The notes under the pieces: model-generated | Seen by the model: the letters and a program-made list of their open reading frames with translations, nothing else | Told to the model about the DNA's origin: nothing | Database searches by the model: none | In this document: positions 18,681-27,352 of the stretch, piece after piece | Layout: each line of letters starts with the position of its first letter | How positions within the stretch are numbered: the stretch's first letter is position 1 | Source of the DNA: Lachnospiraceae bacterium | GTDB lineage: Bacteria > Bacillota > Clostridia > Lachnospirales > Lachnospiraceae | Length of the DNA: 64,000 nucleotides | Reading direction: 5' to 3' | Assembly: GCA_009911505.1 (NCBI GenBank) | Contig: QXXL01000033.1 | Location: 1-64,000 of the forward strand | Made by a program: the position numbers and the translations under genes

Positions 18681-19460
18681 ATGAGTGTGCAGTTGTTGGA
18701 TAAAACAAGAAAAATCAACAAACTCTTGCATAATAATAATTCTTCCAAAGTAGTATTTAACGACATATGTGAAGTACTCACGGAGATTTTAAAATCCAAC
18801 ATCCTGGTTATCAGCAAAAAAGGAAAGGTCTTGGGTAGCAGTGTTTGCAAGGGGATTGATGAAATCGGGGAGCTGATTGTGGATGAAGTTGGAGGCTTCA
18901 TTGACCCGCTGTTAAATGAACGCCTTTTGGGCATTCTTTCTACCAAAGAAAATGTCAATTTGGAAACATTGGGGTTTGCCGCTGATTTAAAGAGATACTG
19001 TGCGATCATTACGCCGATCGACATTGCCGGGGAACGGCTGGGGTCATTGTTTGTGTACCGGTGTGATGTACAGTACAATATTGATGATATCATACTAAGT
19101 GAATATGGTACGACAGTCGTAGGGCTTGAAATGATGCGATCGGTAAACGAAGAAAATGCAGAGGAAAACCGCAAAATCCAGATTGTAAAATCCGCCATCA
19201 ATACACTTTCATTTTCGGAATTGGAAGCAATTACGCATATTTTTGAAGAGCTGGATGGCAATGAAGGGATATTGGTGGCCAGCAAGATAGCGGACCGTGT
19301 AGGGATTACACGTTCTGTTATTGTGAATGCACTGCGGAAGTTCGAGAGTGCAGGGGTGATAGAATCGCGATCCTCCGGTATGAAAGGGACGTATATTAAA
19401 GTGCTGAATGATGTCGTTTTTGAGGAACTTCAGAAGGTTAAAAAGCAGAATGAACGGTAG
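18681..19460 (+). CDS. codY: GTP- and branched-chain-amino-acid-sensing repressor CodY
   Basis: This 259-residue global nutrient regulator has an N-terminal GAF-like effector domain (about 1-155) beginning SVQLLDKTRKINKLL. The C-terminal winged helix (about 205-250) contains the recognition segment ASKIADRVGITRSVIVNALRKF. In Firmicutes CodY with bound GTP and branched-chain amino acids represses amino-acid, competence and often motility genes. Here it lies immediately upstream of the flagellar operon, as in many Clostridia and Bacillus, so it may regulate it. SD AAGGAGG and the family-typical N-terminus fix the start. A terminator follows. Confidence 0.97.
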   Translation: MSVQLLDKTRKINKLLHNNNSSKVVFNDICEVLTEILKSNILVISKKGKVLGSSVCKGIDEIGELIVDEVGGFIDPLLNERLLGILSTKENVNLETLGFAADLKRYCAIITPIDIAGERLGSLFVYRCDVQYNIDDIILSEYGTTVVGLEMMRSVNEENAEENRKIQIVKSAINTLSFSELEAITHIFEELDGNEGILVASKIADRVGITRSVIVNALRKFESAGVIESRSSGMKGTYIKVLNDVVFEELQKVKKQNER

Positions 19461-19499
19461 GCGGTTTGATGATGGCAGGCGTTTGTAAATAAATCTGAG

Positions 19500-19537
19500 A
19501 AAGGGATTGCAGGATGGGCTGTAGTCCTTTTTTTGTG
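19500..19537 (+). terminator. codY terminator
   Basis: An imperfect hairpin (AAGG...TGCAG / CTGTA...CCTT) is followed by a T-run at 19528-19534. It separates codY from the flagellar operon. Confidence 0.65.
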
Positions 19538-19746
19538 CGCGTAAGGGAAAATATACGGAAGATTAGCAGCATTTTGACAGTTACTAAGTTTTTTTGCTGC
19601 TATTTGTAAATAAAAAAACTTTACTAAAAATAAAAATAAACTATACAAAATGTTACAGATATTGCTTGTATATCCAATTTTTTTATTTAATTAGCTTAAA
19701 TATCTCAAAAAAATACAATATCGTGTAAAAAGTGATAAAAAAATAC

Positions 19747-19774
19747 TTGTCTTTTTTTTAATAATCTCTATAAT
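19747..19774 (+). promoter_or_regulatory. Main sigma-A promoter candidate of the flagellar operon
   Basis: TTGTCT (19747-19752), 16 bp, TATAAT (19769-19774), about 52 bp upstream of flgB. No sigma-28 pattern is recognised here, consistent with an early-class fla/che promoter. Confidence 0.6.
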
Positions 19775-19825
19775 ATAAAAATAGAATAATATAAAATCAG
19801 GATAGAAGGTCGGTGAGAAGAAAGT

Positions 19826-20218
19826 ATGTTTTCAACAAATGTTTTTAGTTATATCAACGTACTAAACAAAGCGGCAGATGCAAGCTGGCTTCGGGAGCAG
19901 ACGATTGTCAATAACCTTGCAAATGTGAACACGCCCGAATATAAACGTAAGGACGTGGATTTTCAGAGCGTATTAAGGCGCGAGCTCGGGGATATGAAGT
20001 ACATAACGTTAGACAGCAAGGTAGATCATGTGGATTTGGATCGCCTGAATGTTTCCACGTACTATGACCATGCCAATTATTCCTACCGCATGGATAAGAA
20101 CAATGTGGACGTGGATACAGAAAATGTAGAGCTGGCATCGGAAAAGATCCGCTATGATGCGCTGACAGACTGTATGACACAGGAATTTTCCAGGCTGCGT
20201 ACAGCAATGTCCAAATAA
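19826..20218 (+). CDS. flgB: Flagellar proximal rod protein FlgB
   Basis: This 130-residue rod subunit is the first gene of the flagellar operon. The conserved rod/hook N-terminal motif is visible as LREQTIVNNLANVNTPEYKRKDVDF, with the ANxxTPxYK core. The C-terminal helix (VELASEKIRYDALTDCMTQEFSRLRTAM) is the usual rod coiled-coil region. FlgB connects the FliE/MS-ring base to the rod and is exported by the flagellar type III apparatus. The length is normal. GGTCGGTGAG upstream is a weak ribosome site; the ATG gives the family N-terminus. Confidence 0.95.
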   Translation: MFSTNVFSYINVLNKAADASWLREQTIVNNLANVNTPEYKRKDVDFQSVLRRELGDMKYITLDSKVDHVDLDRLNVSTYYDHANYSYRMDKNNVDVDTENVELASEKIRYDALTDCMTQEFSRLRTAMSK

Positions 20219-20319
20219 AATGGTACGATAAATGATGCATAGCAGATGGAGTTGCTGCATAAATTGTTGCAGTGAAACCAGAGGCACCGCAGATACATGA
20301 CAGAACAGGAGGAGATAGT

Positions 20320-20763
20320 ATGGCTTTATTCCAGGCATTTGATATCAGCGCGTCCGGAATGACGGCAGAACGGTTCCGCACGGATATTATTGCGGAGAAT
20401 GTGGCGAATGTAAATACGACCAGGACAGAGGACGGTACGCCTTATAGGCGTAAGATTGTAACGTTTGCGGAGAAGGATTCCACTTCCTTTGCAGATCTTT
20501 TGTCCAGGACGGCGCGTAAGTACGGTGGCAACGGCGTTAAGGTTACGAAGGTGCTTGAGGATGAATCAACGGATTATATCATGAAGTACGATCCGGCGCA
20601 TCCGGACGCAGACGAGAATGGGTACGTCTCGTATCCGAATGTCAATATCGTGACGGAGATGACGAACCTGATTGACGCGAGCAGGGGCTACGAAGCCAAT
20701 GTAACCGCCTTTAATGCGATAAAAGCGATGGCACAGTCCGGGCTTCAGGTAGGTAAGCAGTAA
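20320..20763 (+). CDS. flgC: Flagellar proximal rod protein FlgC
   Basis: This 147-residue rod protein has the N-terminal motif FDISASGMTAERFRTDIIAENVANVNTTRT and the C-terminal VNIVTEMTNLIDASRGYEANVTAFNAIKAM typical of FlgC. I set the start at ATG 20320, which follows AGGAGGAG. An upstream in-frame GTG at 20272 adds residues that do not belong to the family. About 100 bp separate it from flgB, more than between most genes of this operon. Confidence 0.95.
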   Translation: MALFQAFDISASGMTAERFRTDIIAENVANVNTTRTEDGTPYRRKIVTFAEKDSTSFADLLSRTARKYGGNGVKVTKVLEDESTDYIMKYDPAHPDADENGYVSYPNVNIVTEMTNLIDASRGYEANVTAFNAIKAMAQSGLQVGKQ

Positions 20764-20806
20764 GTAAGGGGCGAAAGAAAAATAGGTTAAGGAGGCATAC
20801 ATAATT

Positions 20807-21127
20807 ATGGATATATCTTCGTTAAACAGTTTGGCGCCTGATTACATAGCGCAGGCATACGGGCTAAATCGGACGCAGTCTTCTTCTGGCGGGAAGGACG
20901 GCAGCTTTGGGGCGATTTTGGATACGGCGCTTGGCATGCTCCGGGAGACAAATGATTACAGTAATGCGGCGGAAGCGGCGCAGATCCAGTTTGCACTTGG
21001 GGAAGCCAACAGTACACATGAGCTGGCGGCGGCGCAGCAGAAAGCGAACCTTGCTTTGCAGTATACCGTTGCGGTACGCGATAAGGTAATGGAAGCATAC
21101 AGAGAAATCATGAATATGTCTGTTTGA
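20807..21127 (+). CDS. fliE: Flagellar hook-basal body protein FliE
   Basis: This 106-residue protein forms the junction between MS ring and rod. Family features are the FGAILDTALGMLRETND segment and the C-terminal half ALGEANSTHELAAAQQKANLALQYTVAVRDKVMEAYREIMNMSV, which carries the conserved VRDKVxEAYxEIMxMxV ending. SD AAGGAGG precedes the ATG. It follows flgC by 43 bp and precedes fliF by 18 bp. Confidence 0.95.
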   Translation: MDISSLNSLAPDYIAQAYGLNRTQSSSGGKDGSFGAILDTALGMLRETNDYSNAAEAAQIQFALGEANSTHELAAAQQKANLALQYTVAVRDKVMEAYREIMNMSV

Positions 21128-21145
21128 TAGGTAGGGAAGTAGAAT

Positions 21146-22760
21146 ATGCCAGAGAATGTGCAAAATATACTAAATAAAATAAACGATTGGTGGAAGAAGT
21201 TTTCGGTAAAACAAAAGACGCTTTTAGTCAGCATTACAGCTGTGATTGTATTGGCGCTTGTTATTTTGGCGGTTGTGATGAACCAGCCGAATATGGTTAC
21301 GCTTGTAACTTGTGAGAATGCCAAGCAGGCATCCCAGGTAAAAGAGCTTTTGGCCGGGGAGAATATCAAGGCCCAGATTTCGGCGGATGGCCTTACGTTT
21401 ACGGTCAATGCCAAGGATAAGGCCAATGCCTCTATTTTGCTTGGCTCCAATAATATCCCTGCGGACGGCTATGGGATTGAAAATGTGTTTGATGGTAGTT
21501 TCAGCACAACCGAGTCTGACAAATCCAAAAAGTACCAGGTTTATCTGGAGAACAAATTTGAAGACGACCTTGCTACGATTTCCAATATCGAAACCGCATC
21601 CGTCCGCCTTTCCATTCCGGAGGAGGATGGTACGATCATTTCTATGGGGCAGGAAACCCATGCAAGCGTGATCCTGACTCTGAATGCCGAAATGACGGAA
21701 GAGCAGGCGGCGGGTATTGCCAAATTCGTAGCAACAGAAGTCGGGAACAAAACCACAGACAGCATCCTGCTTTTGGATTCCGACGGAAACGTCCTCTTTT
21801 CCGGAGGGGATTCCAGTACTGCAGCCGGGGCGGTTAATGCGCAGCTTTCTGCTAAGAGCAAGGAAGAGAACAAGGTAAAAAAGGAAGTCAGGGACGTTAT
21901 GCTTGGGGCGGATGTATACGATAATGTATCGGTCGGCCTGAATTTGTCCATGGATTTTAATACAGAAGAATATGTGAACCAGCATTATTATGTGGATGAT
22001 GGGCGTGAACAGGGGTATTTAAACAGCAAGAGTACATTTGAGTCGGAAGCAGAAGGTGGACGAGCTGATGTGCCTGGTACAGATACTAACGGCCAGAATG
22101 GAGATACAACCTATACGCTGCCAGATTCGGAGGTCACCTCTTCTTCTACAAGTGAGAATAAGGAAAATTACCTTACGAGCCAGGAGGTTACCAGGAGGAA
22201 CAACAACGGGGGGGGTTGTCAATTACGAAAATTCATCCATTTCTGTCGTAGCTACTTCTTATGTCGTCTATGACGAAAGGGCGCTTAAGGCAGATGGAAC
22301 GCTAAATGACATGACATTTGACCAGTTTGTAGCACAGAACAGTGACCGTATTAAGACGACGGTAGACGACGAATTTTACAATATGGTTGCCAATGCAACT
22401 GGGATTTCCAGGGACAGGATTACGATTGTCGCATATGATGTGCCATTTTTTAAATACGCTTCCGCAAGCGGGAGGGATATCGCGGATTACCTGCAGATTG
22501 CACTTGCCGTTTTAATTTTCATCCTGCTCGGGTTTGTTGTATTCCGGAGCATGCGCAGGCAGGAAGAGCAGGCAATTGAGCCGGAGCTTGCCGTAGAAGA
22601 TTTGCTTGAGAGTACAAAAGAAGCGGAAGAAGAGAGTTTAGAGGGTATAGGTTTCTCGGAAAAATCAGAAACGCGTATCCTGATAGAGGAGTTTGTGGAC
22701 AATAATCCGGAAGCAGCGGCGTCATTGTTGCGCAATTGGCTGAATGAGGAGTGGGAATAG
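21146..22760 (+). CDS. fliF: FliF MS-ring protein, frameshifted at a run of eight G
   Basis: FliF builds the membrane MS ring that templates the flagellar motor and export gate. The first frame runs from 21146 and ends early at 22273. It contains the N-terminal TM (about residues 26-46) and both ring-building motif domains. The second frame picks up just after the G tract and reads VVNYENSSISVV, the rest of the periplasmic domain, a second TM (LQIALAVLIFILLGFVVF) and the FliG-binding tail ending LRNWLNEEWE, finishing at 22760. The shift falls at G8 (22208-22215). With seven G the product would be one normal FliF of 537 residues. Possibilities are a sequencing or assembly indel, a real inactivating mutation, or slipped-strand phase variation. 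Confidence 0.9.
22208..22215 (+). repeat. Homopolymer of eight G inside fliF
   Basis: The tract lies in codons for an Asn-Gly-rich loop. Frame +0 through it reads N-N-G-G-G-C and stops soon after; removing one G gives N-N-G-G-V-V and restores the frame. G tracts of this length are known slippage sites and also known error sites for several sequencing methods. Confidence 0.9.
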
Positions 22761-22762
22761 AC

Positions 22763-23770
22763 ATGAGCAGTGAAGAATTGACAGGTGTCCAAAAGGCCGC
22801 AGTGCTTTTAATTGCATTAGGGCCAGAGAAATCAGCGGACATTTTTAAACACTTGAAAGAAGATGAAATAGAAGAACTGACGTTAGAAATCGCCAATACC
22901 AGGAGCGTTTCCCCGCAGTTGAAAGAAAAAGTATTAAATGAATTTTACCAGGTATGTTTAGCGCAGCAGTATATCGCGGAGGGCGGTATTGCATACGCCA
23001 AAGAGCTGCTTGATAAAGCGCTTGGCGGCGACCGCGCGCAGGAGGTTATCTCCAAGCTTACGGCTTCGTTGCAGGTGCGCCCATTTGAGTTTGTCCGTAA
23101 GACAGACCCAAGCCAGGTGCTGAACTTCATCCAGGATGAGCACCCGCAGACGATTGCCATGATTTTAGCTTACCTGACTCCGGCACAGGCGGCGATGATT
23201 ATGGGGGCGCTTTCCCCGGAGGTACAGGCAGATGTAGCAAAGAGGATTGCAACCATGGACCGTACATCTCCAGATGTCGTAAAAGAGGTGGAACGCGTGC
23301 TCGAACGCAAATTGTCTTCGCTTATCAACCAGGATTACACGGTTGTGGGCGGTGTAGACGCAATTGTCAATATTTTAAATACGGTAGACCGTTCTACAGA
23401 GAAGCATATTATGGAATCCCTCGAAATCGAAGAGCCGGAACTGGCAGACGAGATCCGCAAGAAGATGTTCGTATTCGAAGATATTATGCTGCTCGACGAC
23501 CGCGCTATCCAGCGTGTGCTGCGTGATGTGGACAACAATGACCTTGCGGTTGCATTAAAGGGTTCTGGGGAAGACGTACAGAATACTATTTTCAAGAACC
23601 TCTCGAAGCGCCTTGCTTCTATGATCCGGGAGGATATGGAATTTATGGGCCCTGTCCGTATGAAGGACGTAGAGGAAGCACAGCAGAAGATTGTTGGTGT
23701 AATCCGTAAATTAGAAGAGTCTTCTGAGATCGTAATCTCCAGAGGCGGAGGTGACGAGATCGTTGTCTAA
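22763..23770 (+). CDS. fliG: Flagellar motor switch protein FliG
   Basis: This 335-residue rotor protein couples the MS ring to FliM and contacts MotA to produce torque. The N-terminal LTGVQKAAVLLIALGPEKSADIFKHL is the FliF-binding domain. The middle domain contains the EHPQ motif (DEHPQTIAMILAYL). The C-terminal domain carries the charged torque helix (FVFEDIMLLDDRAIQRVLRDVD). I prefer ATG 22763, which follows GAGGAG, over GTG 22751. It begins two bases after the fliF stop, so translation is probably coupled to fliF. Confidence 0.96.
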   Translation: MSSEELTGVQKAAVLLIALGPEKSADIFKHLKEDEIEELTLEIANTRSVSPQLKEKVLNEFYQVCLAQQYIAEGGIAYAKELLDKALGGDRAQEVISKLTASLQVRPFEFVRKTDPSQVLNFIQDEHPQTIAMILAYLTPAQAAMIMGALSPEVQADVAKRIATMDRTSPDVVKEVERVLERKLSSLINQDYTVVGGVDAIVNILNTVDRSTEKHIMESLEIEEPELADEIRKKMFVFEDIMLLDDRAIQRVLRDVDNNDLAVALKGSGEDVQNTIFKNLSKRLASMIREDMEFMGPVRMKDVEEAQQKIVGVIRKLEESSEIVISRGGGDEIVV

Positions 23771-24569
23771 TTTATTTAAACAGTATAATACCGTAGAACC
23801 CAAAAAGGATATCCGTGTCATAGATTATAACCCTATGGTAGAGGAACGGCTTGCCGAGCTGGTGAAAAAGCAAAGCGGGGACGGGGCGGACGAAGAAGGC
23901 TTTAAGGAATTAAGCCTGATTGCTGGTGAAGCGCAGATGCCAAAAGAAGATCCCCAGGAAGCCATAAAGCGGCAGTTAGAAGAAGCAGAAGAGACTTTGA
24001 GGAGCGCGAAAGAGGAAGCGGAGTCCTTGCTTGAAAAAGCAAGGGCCGATGCCGGAGAAATAAGGCAGAAGGCAATGGAAGACGGGCAGAAAGAGGGCTA
24101 CGATACAGGTTTTGCACAAGCGAAGGCAGAGCTTGAGGAAGAGTACAGCCGCCGGAAGCAAGAAGTCGAACAGCTTGAGACAGGCCGGCAGGCAGAATAT
24201 GACAGGCGGCTTAAGGATCTTGAGCCAAAGCTTTTGGACGCCGTCCTTACTGTTGTCGAAAAGGTTTTCCATGTCCGGTTTGATGATAAAAAAGATATTT
24301 TATTGTACTTGGTTGGGAATACGCTTGCAGAGATTGACGGCTGCAAGGAATTTTGTATTCGTGTGCGCCGGGAAGACAAGGAGTTTTTGGAAGCGCACAA
24401 AGATGAAATAATTGCCGGTGTCGGAAAGGATATTACGCTTACCTTTGCGGCGGATCTTACAATGGAAGCGAATGAATGCGTAATTGAAACTGATAGTGGT
24501 ATGTTTGACTGCGGCGTAGGCGTGCAGTTGGGGAATTTGATAAAAGATTTAAAGGCATTAAGCCTGTGA
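23763..24569 (+). CDS. fliH: Flagellar export apparatus regulator FliH
   Basis: This 268-residue FliH/YscL-like stator binds and regulates the FliI ATPase. It has a Lys/Glu-rich central coiled coil (about 65-150), containing GYDTGFAQAKAELEEEY with FliH-type small-residue spacing, and a C-terminal globular domain. I place the start at TTG 23763: GGAGGTGA (23747-23754) lies eight bases upstream, whereas GTG 23751 lies inside that same site. The first 8 bases overlap the end of fliG. The C-terminal VIETDSGMFDCGVGVQLGNL is family-typical. Confidence 0.9.
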   Translation: MSNLFKQYNTVEPKKDIRVIDYNPMVEERLAELVKKQSGDGADEEGFKELSLIAGEAQMPKEDPQEAIKRQLEEAEETLRSAKEEAESLLEKARADAGEIRQKAMEDGQKEGYDTGFAQAKAELEEEYSRRKQEVEQLETGRQAEYDRRLKDLEPKLLDAVLTVVEKVFHVRFDDKKDILLYLVGNTLAEIDGCKEFCIRVRREDKEFLEAHKDEIIAGVGKDITLTFAADLTMEANECVIETDSGMFDCGVGVQLGNLIKDLKALSL

Positions 24570-24581
24570 GGATGAGGGAAC

Positions 24582-25892
24582 GTGGCATATAATTTAGACA
24601 AATATTTACAACTGGCAGACCGTACATATTTTGACAGGCTAGGGAAGGTGGCGAAAGTCGTAGGGCTTACGATTGAATCCATTGGCCCGGAAGCGAAACT
24701 GAATGATTTATGCCGCATTATCATTGATAAGAATAAGGACATTTCCGTAATGGCAGAAGTAGTCGGGATACGGGATAACCGCCTGCTGTTGATGCCTTAC
24801 GAAAGTGTGGAAGGTTTGGGCATTGGGTGTACTGTAGAGAATACGGGGCATCCTTTGTCTGTGTGTGTAGGCGATGCGCTGCTTGGCCATATGGTGGACG
24901 GGATCGGCAGGACAGTAGAACCAGTGGAATTTGCTGGGGGCAAGGAATATTCGGTTGAAGCGCCGCCCCCTGATCCGATGGAACGTAAGATAATAGATGA
25001 AATTTTGCCTCTTGGCGTAAAAGCTGTTGACGGGCTGATAACGGTCGGCAAAGGGCAGAGGATTGGAATATTTGCCGGCTCTGGCGTCGGCAAGAGTACC
25101 TTGCTTGGCATGTTTGCAAGGAATACCCAGGCAGATGTCAATGTCATTGCCCTGATTGGGGAACGCGGCAGGGAAGTAAGGGAGTTCATCGAACGGGATT
25201 TGGGGGAAGAAGGGATGAAGCGGTCCGTGGTGGTCGTGGCGACTTCTGACAGGCCAGCCCTGATCCGTAATAAGGCGGCAAAGACGGCGACGGCAATTGC
25301 CGAATATTTTAGAGATCAGGGAAAAGACGTGCTTTTGATGATGGATTCACTGACGCGCTTTTCTATGGCGCAGCGGGAAATTGGGCTTGCATCCGGCGAA
25401 CCGCCCGTAACAAGGGGGTATCCGCCGAGCGTCTATTCGGAAATGCCAAAGCTTTTGGAGCGGGCAGGCAATTCCAGCGAAGGTTCTATAACCGGGCTTT
25501 ATACAGTACTCGTTGACGGGGATGATTTTAACGAGCCGATTACGGATACGGCGAGAAGTATATTAGACGGGCATATTATGTTGTCGAGGAAGCTGGGGCA
25601 TAAGAACCATTATCCAGCTATTGACATATTACAGAGTATATCGAGGGTAATGAGTTCAGTTGCCGGCAAAAGCCACAAGGATGCAGCCGGAAAACTAAAG
25701 AATGTGCTTGCAACCTACCAGGAAGCGGAAGATTTGATTAATATTGGGGCGTATAAACGGGGATCAAACCCAGGAATCGATTACGCGATTTCAAAGATAG
25801 ATGCAGTCAATGCATTTTTGATGCAGGATACCATGGAAAAATTTGAATTTGAAGAGGAAAAACGGATGTTGGAAGCTCTTTTTGCAGAATAA
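24582..25892 (+). CDS. fliI: Flagellum-specific ATPase FliI
   Basis: This 436-residue homologue of F1-ATPase beta energises unfolding and entry of flagellar export substrates. Walker A is IFAGSGVGKST (about residues 164-174). Downstream are ALIGERGREVREF and the Walker B region VLLMMDSLTRFSMAQREIGL. The start is GTG 24582 preceded by GAGG/GAGGG, 12 bp after fliH. The FliH-FliI-FliJ order confirms the assignment. Confidence 0.96.
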   Translation: MAYNLDKYLQLADRTYFDRLGKVAKVVGLTIESIGPEAKLNDLCRIIIDKNKDISVMAEVVGIRDNRLLLMPYESVEGLGIGCTVENTGHPLSVCVGDALLGHMVDGIGRTVEPVEFAGGKEYSVEAPPPDPMERKIIDEILPLGVKAVDGLITVGKGQRIGIFAGSGVGKSTLLGMFARNTQADVNVIALIGERGREVREFIERDLGEEGMKRSVVVVATSDRPALIRNKAAKTATAIAEYFRDQGKDVLLMMDSLTRFSMAQREIGLASGEPPVTRGYPPSVYSEMPKLLERAGNSSEGSITGLYTVLVDGDDFNEPITDTARSILDGHIMLSRKLGHKNHYPAIDILQSISRVMSSVAGKSHKDAAGKLKNVLATYQEAEDLINIGAYKRGSNPGIDYAISKIDAVNAFLMQDTMEKFEFEEEKRMLEALFAE

Positions 25893-25936
25893 GGGAACCG
25901 GAAGGGCATCCGGGCTGTTGCGGGTAAGGTGGGACG

Positions 25937-26383
25937 ATGGCAGTATTTCGTTATAAATTGCAAAGTGTATTGGATATTAAGCAAAAATTGGAGGAGCAGG
26001 AGAAAATTGCTTTTGGTTTGGCGGCTGCAAGGCTAAGCGAGGAGCAGGAAGCGCTGCAGAATCTGATGATCCGCAAAGCGGGTTATGACCGGCAGGCGAG
26101 GATGCTTGTGGAAGGAGCTATTAATGTCCTTGAAATCAACGCCTGCCGGGGCGCCATTGAAGTGATGAAGACGAAGATACGTGCACAGATGCTTGAAGTG
26201 CATAAGGCGCAGCGGCAGTTAGAGGCCGTCCGGCAGAGGTTAAACGCGGTTATGGTGGAACGCAAGACATATGAGAAATTGCGTGAAAAGAAGCTCGATG
26301 AATTTAAACAGGAGCTTTTGCAGGAAGAGAAAAAGGAAGTAGACGAATTGGTCAGCTATACATATCATCAGAATGAAGGGTAA
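25937..26383 (+). CDS. fliJ: Flagellar export chaperone FliJ
   Basis: This is a basic, almost entirely alpha-helical coiled-coil protein of 148 residues. The N-terminal FRYKLQSVLDIKQKLEEQEK is the FliJ signature. It forms the central stalk of the FliHIJ export ATPase complex. Overall similarity in this family is low, but size, composition and its place after fliI agree. SD AAGGTGGG lies upstream. Confidence 0.92.
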   Translation: MAVFRYKLQSVLDIKQKLEEQEKIAFGLAAARLSEEQEALQNLMIRKAGYDRQARMLVEGAINVLEINACRGAIEVMKTKIRAQMLEVHKAQRQLEAVRQRLNAVMVERKTYEKLREKKLDEFKQELLQEEKKEVDELVSYTYHQNEG

Positions 26384-26398
26384 CAGGTGGTGGACGAC

Positions 26399-27319
26399 AT
26401 GGATAATCAAAATGCAAGGATGCCGGAAGAAGGAAGCGGAGATAAAAAAGCAGACAAAAAAGCTGCAAAGCAGGCAAAACGGGAAGAAAAAGCGAGGAAA
26501 CGGGAAGAAAAGCTAAGGCAGAAACTGGCAAAAGCCGGGGCGTCTCCGGAAGAAATCGAAAAGGCAGTCGCAAATAGCGGGGACTACGACGAAGAAGGGG
26601 GCAGCCGCCTTGCCGTATTTTTTGTAACCCTCGTGATTGTCGTTATCTGGCTGGCAATCTTAGCGCTGCTGATTAAGATGGACGTTGGCGGATTCGGTTC
26701 TACCGTAATGCGGCCATTGTTAAAAGATGTCCCGTATTTAAACCGTATCCTGCCGGAAGAGGAAACAGAGCTTGTAGGCGTACAGGGTACAGAAAATACG
26801 GAAAACCCATATGCGACATTAGATGATGCCATAGCGCGGATCAAGGAGCTTGAAGTAGAATTGCAGAATGCCAAAAATGCAGCAAAGGACAGCCAGAACC
26901 GCATGGCGGATTTGGAAGGCCAGTCTAAGCAGCTAGAGCAGTACAAAGCAAACGAAGCGGCGTTTGAAGAACGCAGGCAGAAGTTTGACGAAGAGGTTGT
27001 GTTTGCCGACCAGGCGCCCGATATAAATGAATACAAGGCCTTTTATGAGGGGATAGAGCCTGCAAATGCGGAAGCAATTTACAAACAGGTGATTGAGCAG
27101 CAGCAGGCAGACGAAGAGCTGGAAAAATATATTAGTATGTATTCCAATATGAAGCCGAAGCAGGCGGCGGCTATCTTTGATACTATGACAAACGATCTAA
27201 AGCTCGTAGCCAAAATCCTGCAGGCTATGGATGCAGACGTGAGTGCGGGTATTCTGGGGGCAATGAATGCAGATACGGCAGCAAAGCTGACCAAAATCAT
27301 GCAGCCCTCTGAACCATAA
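26399..27319 (+). CDS. MotE-like membrane protein with MgtE N-domain motif
   Basis: This 306-residue protein has a highly charged Lys/Glu N-terminus (about 1-70), one TM helix (FFVTLVIVVIWLAILALLI, about 80-100), a coiled coil (about 145-210), and a C-terminal helical domain. That domain, with ISMYSNMKPKQAAAIFDTM and ILQAMDADVSAGILGAMN, resembles the MgtE N / FliG-like superhelix of MotE proteins. Such proteins usually sit between fliJ and fliK in Firmicutes and are thought to chaperone or stabilise the stator. I choose ATG 26399, eight bases after AGGTGG, over GTG 26387. Confidence 0.85.
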   Translation: MDNQNARMPEEGSGDKKADKKAAKQAKREEKARKREEKLRQKLAKAGASPEEIEKAVANSGDYDEEGGSRLAVFFVTLVIVVIWLAILALLIKMDVGGFGSTVMRPLLKDVPYLNRILPEEETELVGVQGTENTENPYATLDDAIARIKELEVELQNAKNAAKDSQNRMADLEGQSKQLEQYKANEAAFEERRQKFDEEVVFADQAPDINEYKAFYEGIEPANAEAIYKQVIEQQQADEELEKYISMYSNMKPKQAAAIFDTMTNDLKLVAKILQAMDADVSAGILGAMNADTAAKLTKIMQPSEP

Positions 27320-27352
27320 ATAGTTTATCCTATAAAGAAAGGAGGAGAAGCC

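Larger units (their letters stand above)
19461..19825. other. AT-rich intergenic region before the flagellar operon
   Basis: This gap has no gene. It contains the codY terminator (19500-19537). A perfect 10-bp inverted repeat follows, AAGTTTTTTT (19586-19595) with AAAAAAACTT (19612-19621). There are two promoter candidates: TTTACT (19620), 16 bp, TATACA (19642); and TTGTCT (19747), 16 bp, TATAAT (19769). The long A/T tracts may bend DNA or bind regulators. Confidence 0.6.

Noticed and set aside
22190..22230. Programmed ribosomal frameshifting in fliF
   Set aside because: A slippery G run is present, but I see no clear stimulatory hairpin just downstream and no precedent in this family; an indel or phase variation is simpler.
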